A stretch of DNA of 64,000 nt from Trichobilharzia szidati (Eukaryota; Platyhelminthes; Trematoda; Strigeidida; Schistosomatidae): the NCBI GenBank assembly GCA_944472155.2, contig OX235272.1, positions 101,500,020-101,564,019 on the forward strand, written 5' to 3'. Shown piece after piece: positions 12,166 through 22,000 of the stretch. Below the pieces are notes generated by a model, which did not search any database, was not told the DNA's origin, and worked only from the letters and a program-made list of their open reading frames with translations. Numbering within the stretch: the first letter of the stretch is position 1; every line of letters starts with the position of its first letter. A program made the translations under genes and the position numbers.

Positions 12166-15100
12166 TGAAGGCATTTATCGTGCAGGAGGATACTTGGGAA
12201 TATTTCATGAACGCACGGCTTCCAGCTGCGGCGGGAGTAAAGTGGAACCAACTGATTCCATCTCGCTAGTGCCGAACAATAGGAAGCTCAAGAATTATAG
12301 GAAAGAAAAAAAAGTACTGTGCTTAGTGATAATGTCCCAAAGGCCGTAAACTCTGATAAGATTGTTAAACCTTCGGACTCAAATTACAGTATAGTAATTT
12401 GGAACTTGGAGGAATTGAAAAAGGTAGATTTAGCTGCTCGACATGCTGATGATCTCGAGGTAGTTAGTTCGATCATCCGTGAAATACTTTCAGAAAAAAC
12501 ACATGGAGTTCACATAAGGAAAGTCATCAGAACCGATAAACGAATCGTCGATGCAACGGAAAGTTCCCCACGACTGCTGAAGACAGTACTGGGAAACGAG
12601 ATGGAGAAAAGTATTATTCTCAACAAAGCATTCAAGATCAAGAATAAAAATATGAGAATTAGGTCAAAGTGGTCTCTGGAAGATAGAATTAGGAGAAGAG
12701 AAGCAGTGACCCGATTAGATAAAGGTGAAAAAGACCTCAAACTGTTGGGTTTTCGGGTAGTGAGGTCTCGGAAACCTATGTTGCCCAGACCTCTGTTCAT
12801 AAGTCGAATGACACACATAGGTAATAATAATAATATTAATTTTATTTCTGGAACAGAAACCAGCCATAAAATTATTATTATTATTACTTATATGTGTCAT
12901 TCGACTTATGAACAGAGGTCTGGGCAACATAGGTTTCCGAGACCTCTCGCAGTATGCTACACGAACGCTCGTAGTCTCAGGAATAAGCTTCTCGAACTAG
13001 GAGTGTTGACTGAGAAACTACAGCCGGATGTGATTGCTATCACTGAAACATGGTTGTTAGTGGGTATAGACTTAACTCCACTCATACCTGGGTGCATCTG
13101 CATTAGAGTAGACAGAGTAAGTAGTCGCAAAGGTGGAAGTTGCTCTATACATCCGAGATGACATAGGAATTAGGTCGACGTTGTCGGAAGCTCATGACAG
13201 CGGTACATATGAAGCCACAGGTTGTGTCATTAACTTGAACAAAGGCACTGTAACGATTGGGGCTATTTATAGAACTCCTATCAGCCAAGCTGACGATTTC
13301 GTTCTAAATCACCTCAGGACTTGGAGTAGAAAGAGTAGGTGTCTAATAGTAGGTGACTTTAACGCCCCGCATATTAATTGGGAGGAATTAACGTCAGATA
13401 CTTCTTACAATTCTTTTAACAGGGAACTCATACTGGCAGTAGTTGAATGCGCACTTGTGCAGCATATAGGTGCACCAACACGATACCATCCTGAACATGA
13501 TCCGTCCACTCTAGACTTGGTGCTAACACACCAGAAGGAGGATGTCGGTGACATTAGGCGCCGGGCGCCGCTAGGCAGTAGTGACCACATGGTTATCACC
13601 TTTATGTTTAGGATTCAGGCCGTCATGCATAGGTTAACAGCTGCTCGCCAAAACATTTGGAAAGCGAATATATCTGCAATCCGAAATGCAGCAACCCTTG
13701 CTGACTGGTCTGTTAATACATACCAGACTTTCGAGGAGGCTTGGATGGGATTTAGGAACACACTAGAGTGCGTCACTGCACCCTTTGTACCTTGGTCTAC
13801 GTCTCGAAAACTATCTCATAAACCAGCTTGGATTAGCAATGAAATAGGAGGTTACCAAGAAAACGAAAGAACTTATGGGACCGGTTTGCTGTGACTGGGA
13901 GGGATGAGTTTTGGATGGAATACCGCAAAGTTCGAAACATTTGTAAGTATGAGATTGACAAAAGTCGTATATAGTATGAGAGACAGTTTGCGCTGGATTG
14001 TGTGCATTATCCAAAAAGACTGTACTCGTATATCAAACGCAGGACTAAAGCTGGCAGTGGTATACCGTCCCTCATTAGCAACACAGGAGAGGCTGCCAAG
14101 TCAGGCGAAACAAAAGCTGAGAAGCTCTCCGAATACTTTTGCGATGTTTTCTCGCCTGGTCGTACCATCCCAGGAGTGTAGCAAGCTAACTGATGTAGCC
14201 CCTAAAATGCCACAACTGTGGTAGATGATGCAGTGGTTCTGAAACTACTGTCTAAGTTGAGGCCCGGTAAATCACCTGGACCAGACGGACTTCACCCTAG
14301 ATTGCTAATCTCCTTGACCCAAGCTAGGCTACCCAGGGACTGGGAAGATGTTTTTATAAGCCCCATCTTCAAAGATGGGAACAGGCAGTTAGTATCTAAC
14401 TACCGGCCTGTAAGTCTGACCTGCATTATAGCAAAGGTGTTAGAAAAACTCATAAGGGACCAGCTCTTAGCTCATACGGAAAAACATGGCTTACTGGCAG
14501 TGGAACAGCATGGATTCCGACCAGGTCGATCCTGCTTGACAAACTTACTGTTAGCTAGGAGATTGGGTCGAGGCCAGAGATAAAAACCATCTACTGGACG
14601 TTGTATTTATCGATCTTGGTAAAGCACTCGATAAGGTATCCCGCTACCTTCTCCTTAGTAAACCTAAACGTTTTCGATTAGACCAACGCTGATGTGAGTG
14701 GTTTGGTGACTACCTGATGGATAGTAGGCAGAAGGTAAGGGTTAATGGTGGACTGTCAGGGTGGAAAGCAGTACTCAGTGGAGTACCTCAGGGAACTGTG
14801 CTTGGTCCTCTGCTATTCCTATTATACCTAAATGAACTGCCGAAAATTCTTACCCCATATTCCTTATTATTTACGGACGATATTAAGTTATGGATGGTTG
14901 GTACTACAAAACGATCTAGATAAATTAGCTGAATAGGGTAACCTCTGGAGTCTGGAAATTAATCCCAAGAAAAGTGGGGCAATGCATCTAGGTCAGAGAT
15001 CTTATACGTCGGACTCCCTGGGAAACACAGAACTACCAGATGTTAAGGGACGAAAGAACTTAGGAATTATTGTAAGCTATGACTTAAAAACAAAGGCAAA

Positions 15101-15776
15101 TTGTAATGGAGCCGCAGCTAAGGCTTTCTGAATGCTATGGGCACCTCAAAGGGCTTTCAAGAGATTGGGTGAGAGTATGTTCAAAATATTCTATGCAACA
15201 TATGTCAAACCTCATCTAGAGTACAACATACAAGCGGCGAGTCCATGCTTCAAAAAGGAGGCACATATCCTGGAAAGAGTACAAAGACTAGGAACCAAAT
15301 TAGTTAGTGGTATCTCACACCTTCCTTATGATAAGAGGATGGAACACATAAATCTCTTCCCATTATCATACCGAAGGAAGAGAGGCAACTTAATTTTGGC
15401 ATACCGTATGTTAAAGGGTGATCTAGGGATTTACCTTTCAAACCTTTTCTCTCCCTCTAGGGTACATTTACGGGGTCACCAGAAGATGGTGCTCAAACCG
15501 AGGTTGAATAAAATACGGTTGGAGTTTAGATTCTCTCACAGAGTGGTCAATGACTGGAACTTCTTACCTGACCCAGTAGTAACAGCTCCATCGGTGAACG
15601 CTTTCAAAGAGAAACTGGATCCCTGCAGAGATATATATCGCGAGGACTAACATAGGCAACAAGAGCCTTCTGTCCTTATAATCTGAATCTGGTTTTGAAA
15701 GTTTTTACCACTAGGTCAGTTCATTCACTCACTTCATTGTAAAAACGATATTGGATATTGGATATCAAGTGTGCAA
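12166..15776 (+). mobile_element. CR1-like LINE, second nearly full copy (units B/C)
   Basis: Repeats the element of 5990-9600 at +6,176 bp: ORF1/endonuclease start 12319-13161, endonuclease 13133-13894, RT 14218-14923, C-terminal region 15132-15650. It has the same frameshifts, so the damage predates the tandem duplication. It ends 200 bp before MON2 exon 1. Confidence 0.85.
12762..12946. repeat. Inverted repeat inside LINE (unit B)
   Basis: Second copy of the hairpin at 6586-6770, with no differences noted, at the same place in the second LINE copy. Confidence 0.85.
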
Positions 15777-15975
15777 TGTGGCGGACCTAATTGTAGACTA
15801 AGTTGTTGATTGTATATCCTGCTCGAATGCAAAATAATGTGGAAAATTTCTGAATCTAGTTCAGTTTGCAAGGAGATTCTGTAAGTCCTGCTTCCAGTTG
15901 TTATAATACTCTGGTGGATTATAAGGTTGCACCCGCTGGAATTAAAACCACTGACCTGTTGTTAACATTTTTCTC
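15763..15975 (+). promoter_or_regulatory. MON2 5' flank squeezed between LINE tail and ATG
   Basis: About 210 bases separate the LINE 3' end (GATATTGGATATTGGATATC) from the MON2 ATG. Any core promoter or 5' UTR proximal to the ATG must lie here or within the LINE. I see no TATA box in a convincing position and no clear trans-splice acceptor next to the ATG. The same flank precedes copies A (3411-3623) and B (9587-9799). Confidence 0.3.
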
Positions 15976-16083
15976 ATGTCGGATGCTGATACCGCGTCGT
16001 TGCTCAAGTTGACTGAAAATGTACTTCAGGATTATCGAAGCCTTATTTCAGAGACAAAGAGGCGATTTGTCCCCATTAAAGAA
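15976..16083 (+). CDS. MON2: MON2 exon 1 (copy C, contiguous with the rest of the gene)
   Basis: It encodes residues 1-36, starting [20 protein letters not shown] and ending with a [13 protein letters not shown] run that matches the KKFPPVKE region of animal MON2. The ATG at 15976 gives an N-terminus of normal length. The donor is GTAACT, phase 0, followed by a 31-nt intron. It is identical to the exon 1 copies at 3624 and 9800. Confidence 0.9.
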
Positions 16084-19000
16084 GTAACTGATATACATAC
16101 AGTCAATATTTTAGGCTGCGGAGTTGCAAATTCCAAAACTAAGAGCGATCGTAAATAGTGATTCTGATCTCCGAGAAAGTGAGTGTCTTAATTGTCTATC
16201 GCTGCATACTTTAGGTCTCAAAGCATCATGCGGCTCTCTGATATCACCCTTCTTAAGTGGTTGTCTTTCAAAAAATCAGAAAGTAATAGTACTGTGTATG
16301 ACAGCTCTGCAGCGTTTCATAAACCAAAAGTGTTTGTCAGAGGTAAATCTATTTTTTATTATATGTCTAGGATGCTGCTCAATCCATCATTGATACGCTC
16401 TGGCAACTGACAGAGTCAAATCTGGAAGAACTGCGTCTATTGCAAACCACGATACTACTCCTCACAAGCTCACCCTTGGTTCGAGATTCCCTACTTGCCA
16501 AGGTAATTTTAAAGCTGCCTATTTTTCGGCCTAATGAGTTTTACCAAACGTTCTTCCAAAAGCACCATCCTGCATGGTTGATTTTTGAAGATTATGAGGG
16601 GTAACTAAGGTTTTTAAATGTAGTTATTTAACGGTCAGCCTTAATTGTAGGTAAGATTTTATCTCGACTATTGACACCGTGTTGTGGTCGAAGGGCTATC
16701 AGTTAATATTACTGTATAACGCTGTGTGATTTGTCAAAATGAAATCTTATGGATAACGTTGTTATTGCTATCACAGTGCCCATGTTGTATACGTACATTG
16801 ACGGTCAACTTTATTTCTTCAGCCAATATTGAAGTGTATGCATCGATTTTACATTTGATTCCTGTTTAATTCTCTAGTTGCAATGGTTTCAGTGTGAGTA
16901 TATTAGTTTCTTGTATGTGTAAGTTTGATCTAATGGTATATTCAACCTAAGCGTAGATATATGTTAGTTAACGAGTCTCTATTAGGAGTAGACGTTTTAT
17001 TTTTTAGAAGATAGATGTTTATGTTTAATCGTGTGTTAAAAGTCTCGGAAAGCACAAGTAAACTTAACGCGTCCTCCATCAAATTTTAATAGGTAATGGT
17101 TCATTGGGAGCATAAACTTTTGGTGTAGTTTTGCTACAGTTTTCGTGTTTGTCTGCTTCAATTGTTGATGTATGACTTTCTTTCCATAATTGGATTCAAT
17201 AGAGCCATTGATTTCTTTCAGGTAAACTAGAAGGTGTGAATAGGTACCGTTTTATTTTTGGTTCTCAGTTTGTTATTGTAGCTGTTTCATTCGTTGCAGT
17301 TTGTATCCTGGTGTTTGTTTTCTTGTTCTGTTAAGGTGTGACTTTGAGATTTTGATGTCTGTCAAAATTTTGATTTTAGATGGTGATATATTTAGCTCTT
17401 TTTGTTGTTTTCGGATTTTGTAAGTGTGTTGCAAAGCTGAAACCCTTAATTACTTAAGAAATATCTTATAAGGTAAAGGTATACGATCTGGATGATGTTT
17501 TCGATTACTAGTCTGATTGATCTATTTTTGTTGCTATAAGTGTTACAAAACTAATATCTTTGTTTCACAAAAACGCCTGACGCTTTTGTATCATTAATAG
17601 AGTATCTTATGTGTCACTGTAATACTGTGTCATACTTGAAATGTATGTGAATCAGAACATTTTTGCTTTTTTTAAAATACTTTTCTTTCATTTATTCTAT
17701 AGGCTTTTACTATTTGTTTAAAACTGCATCTTTCGAAGACACCAGCTACTGTAAACACGGCCGCAGCAGCTGTACGCCAATGTGCTGGCACTATTTTTGA
17801 CCGTGTAATTAAAGATGAGCTGGTTGTGCAACCTGTGGACTCTACTAAAGAAAGAACACCTTGTAAGTTTATGTTTCCAAATTAATGAAGACGTTTTCAG
17901 CACTTCAAAGTTTAACTATTTATTGTATTTATAAAAATACTCCCCTAATAATTTTCTGTTTCTTGAATAACATAAATTTCATTGTTTCTTCACAATTTAT
18001 CAGAGCCGTTCAATAAAATTTAGTCTGTCTTACAGTGATGTGTTGTTAGATAAGTTTAATATACTTCTACCTTCCTTGTGCACTTTTACACACACAGAGT
18101 TTTATAAATAATCAGTTAATACTTATTATTTAACAATAATAGTGATAATGAGCATTCTATGTTTCAGCTACAGTTGATGATGTACTCCTTGTCAATCCTA
18201 AAGAATTGAAGCCATCTGAAAGAGATGCATATATGCTATTTCAGGTAAGCATTCAAAACGCATTTACCTAATGCATGTCTATATATATAGTAGTAAGTCT
18301 AGACATTCTACACACGTTGCAGTTATAATATTGAATTTCTAACATTTCTGTTTCTCTGTTGAGAAAAACACAACAATAAACGCATAAGGCCTTAGAGTTA
18401 GCACAAAATTCTTTTTACGATAGCATTCCTTCTCAATAGGTATACAACTCTGTGAAGATTGATACCCTTGATTGCATATTAGTGTAGGTATTCTTTAGTG
18501 TATCAACTGGTAAGCTCAAATGAAGACTGAATTGTAAAGTAAGGTTCTAGTGCAATGCTGGGTTATCTGTGTTACTACTTATCAATAATTGTACTGTTGT
18601 TGTCCAAGTGACTTATCATAGTCTGGTCTACTAAAATTTTCACTTCAACTGACGTTTTGTTTTTATTCCATTTTGTTTTCATCTAATTATTATTATTATT
18701 ACTGGGGAAGATTTGCTGACTATTTGTTTTGATATGTTTACCTTTTCTATAGGATATTTGCTTACTGATGAGCGATGATTCATGCGTTTGGTTGCGTGGT
18801 CCAATACAACTAAACAAGGTTTTAGGCTTGGAGTTAATAGAATCTCTCATTTTCTCATATCCTAGTTTATTCTGTCAAGTAAGTACCTTTTCTTAATTCG
18901 GTATTGTCGAATGCTAAAATTTCTAATAAGCTTTTGATAACAATATTGAATTTGGATATCAGTTTTAGTAATTAAAAAATTATTGTTCTAAGAAGCTAAG

Positions 19001-22000
19001 TAACATTGCTATATATCTCAGTGTGAATATACACTTATATTGTCATATGAAAACGCTCACATAGTTACCGTGGTTTGTAATAATGCAATGTCACTAGCTC
19101 GTTTCATATATGTGCGTATGGTTAGCCTACTGTTTTGATATTCAGACAGTTTGGTTAACATTCTTATACTAAATCTCTGAGTCTAGTGATGCAGTGACTC
19201 CACTTCAGGTGTTTTTTTTTCATGGATCGAATATGCATTTACACAAAGCAGAGTATGTATTATAACGTCTATTTTAATGTATTAAAATTAAGGGAATTCA
19301 CGTAAATTAATACTCCTTCCTGTTGTTGTTTTTGTTTTGTTTTTAAAATCTAGCACCCAGCATTTGCATATTTGTTGAAGACAAATTTATGTCCCCTGGT
19401 GATTAAATTATTTTCCCCCAGTTTGAAATTACATTCAACGCCTTTAGCTGCATCCAGTAGCGGTGGTGGCGGCGGGATAGCAGATGTTGCCTCAGCTGCA
19501 TTTGCTGCTGCATCAGCAGCACTGTCCAGTGTCAGCGGCGTGGCGTCATCCTCTGGAATTTCGAATGACTTGATGATAAATGGTGAAAAACCGAATTTTG
19601 CACTATTTGTTCGTTTAAAACGTTTGATTATCGTCATTGTCAACCATTATTTTCATCTATTAGTAAGTTTAGTGCAATATTTTGTACTAAATAAATAATA
19701 CGTTATGTATGTTAAATTGATAACATTATTTGATAACCCACTTAACTTTGATAACACAAATGGGTCTTTGTAGAAGAATAGGAATCAGGAAGTTTGAAAC
19801 GTCTTGCAACATTGTCTGAAGAAGAAGGCTAACTAAAACAACAACCTTTCTGTTAAACGTACACATATTGAAATTCTGCATGAACTGTTTTTGTTTCTTC
19901 ATATCTTTGTGTTTCGAGTGGGACATTGGACCTCAAGGTTGAGTATTATTGATGTAAGTATAAAACTTAGGTACTGTGGTAGAGTATAACTCCATTATAG
20001 ATAAGATTTCATTTTGATAGGTCACACAGTGTTACACAGTAATATTAACTGATGACCACGTTTCGAGGATAAATTATTGCTCATAATCATATCAAACTAC
20101 TCACACAACTTTTTCCTTCATTTATATTATTATTATTGTTTCCTTTAATTCCTAGAGGAACATAGGAAAATTCAGAAATAATAATATGAGTGTTATTGAT
20201 CAAATACAATCAGAAGGGAAATAAGACGAGTGTTTTTATAGTCAAAATAAGTAACTTGTTAGAATGTTGTAATGTGCTTGAATTGAAATAGAATTTTGAG
20301 ATTATTTATTATCCTCTGGCGGTAATAATATCTTCCATATTTCTGGTATTTGTATTGAGTCATTTCTGTTGCACGTGTTGGAAGTAGACTCACTGAACCA
20401 GGATTCAGTGATCGATCTCTCTCTCTCTCCACCTACATAGATCACTTCTTAGAATCTTAACCCTCTCCCACCCTGTTGTGTGGTTGTGTGTTAATGCATG
20501 TAGTGCAATTGTTGAGCTATTCCCTAAATTACTTGTCTTCTCGGGGTCAACCATTCTTACCTTAGCCAAATTCTTATGTTCCGCCAATCTGATTACCCCC
20601 GATCTACTAGTTTGACCTATAAAGTTGACCTCTCAGTTATTGCAGGGTATTTTTTAAATTATATTATTTTGTTTAATTGGGTCCACCGAATCTTCTAGCC
20701 TACATAGCTTGTCTCTGAGTGAGTTTGTAGGTTTGAATGCCACCCTAATTCCTGCTTTATTATGAATCCTACGTAGGGTCTCAGATGTCCCCTCCTTATA
20801 TGGTATAACAGTAGATGCCTTATATTCTCTCTTATTTATGTTACTGTTATTACTTACACCATTATTTTTTATTTTCCTTTGGACCTTTTCTGGTCTTCCT
20901 AATGAATTTTGTAGGATAGTTATTTGATACCAACGCTTCTTCTATCTGTTTCATGTCATCATTTAGGTCTTTTTTTGTACTACTTAATGCTACTGCTTGG
21001 TTTGTTAGACAGACACTTAACTAAGCCTGCCTTCCCAGACAGATAACGGATGAGATGAATTAAAGTTTAAATATTTTGTAGATTTGAATTCACGTACATC
21101 ATAAAATTCTAACAAGTTACTTATTATGACTAAAAACACTCGTCTTATTTCCCATCTGATTGCATTTGATCAATAACACATATTATTATTTCTGAATGTA
21201 CCTAATCTTATATTGAATTTTATTCATCAATTTTTCCACTCATGTATATAAATGAAGCAAGAAAGTTGTGTGAGTGAGTGACTTGATATGATTATGAGCA
21301 GTAATAGTTTGTGCTCGAAACGTCATCAGTTAATATTACTGTGTGATTTATCAAAATAAAATCTTATCCATAATGGACTCAAGGTTGAGTTTTGAAGTTT
21401 CAGTAGTGATGATGGCTTTCCGGGTTGGGGTTGCTAACCTCACACCCAATCTTCCCGGGGCTTACTACCGGCTAAGTGAGGTTTTATGTGACCGCTTTGG
21501 CCTCGAATCGAACCTGGACCTTGTTGTGTGGTAAGTGAACATTCTATACTATACAGCCACTGAAGCACTCAGAAACCGATAGCTAGTAGAAATTTTAAGC
21601 GCAGCTATATTACGGGATTGAAAACTGATTATTAAAAAATATTGATGTGTTTTATGTACGAAAAATATTAACAAAAGAAAGAAACTCCTTTTAGTTGTCT
21701 TTGTCAAACCTTATTTCTAACTATTTTCATTTGTGTTTTTTTTATTCAGAATACAGAATGTGAAATCTACCTGTCATTACTTATACGCTTTTTGGATGTG
21801 AATAAACTATTATGGCAGCGTGCATTGGCACTGGAAGTATTGTATAAAATTGTAGAGCAACCTGAATTGGTTAAGTAAGTACGGGTGTTTATACTTAAAT
21901 TTGTTTGTTTGTTTGATATTTATTGTTCTATTATAGAATACACTTAGCTCCTCCAATATTATGTTATCCCATTAAAAATCATTCAAACTGTAGTGGTTAG

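Larger units (their letters stand above)
2630..16754. repeat. Tandem array, 6,176-bp period, 2.29 copies
   Basis: Unit A is 2630-8805, unit B 8806-14981 and partial unit C 14982-16754. The copies differ at only about a dozen single bases that I can find, for example 4351 T versus A in the other copies, 5139 C versus T at 11315, 8347 A versus T in unit B, and 6152 G versus T. That is about 0.2% divergence, so the array is very recent. Each unit holds the 3' end of a CR1-like LINE, MON2 exons 1-4, an older RT fragment, and the 5' part of the next LINE. Unit C stops in intron 4 at the sequence GAAATCTTATGGAT. Confidence 0.95.
17863..19353 (+). other. MON2 introns 5-7, no recognised insertions
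   Basis: Introns 17863-18167, 18245-18752 and 18879-19353 are AT-rich, 305-508 bp, and lack the PLE, LINE and SINE sequences that fill the introns from intron 8 on. They are among the few repeat-poor stretches of the window. Confidence 0.5.
19993..21372 (-). mobile_element. Penelope-like element fragment with 270-bp inverted arms (intron 8)
   Basis: On the minus strand 20860-20390 encodes PLE sequence: [20 protein letters not shown], then a GIY-YIG endonuclease core with FIGQTSRS and [13 protein letters not shown], then [13 protein letters not shown], interrupted by stops. The outer sequences 19993-20265 and 21100-21372 are near-complete reverse complements (GATGACGTTTCGAG, ATAATCATATCAA, AAGATTTCATTTTGAT). 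Arms bracketing a GIY-YIG remnant match the pseudo-LTR organisation reported for Penelope elements. Each arm holds a hammerhead-like motif. Confidence 0.8.

Noticed and set aside
19372..19698. Independent 108-codon gene
   Set aside because: It is MON2 exon 8 read past its donor into the intron; the ATG is internal to the exon.
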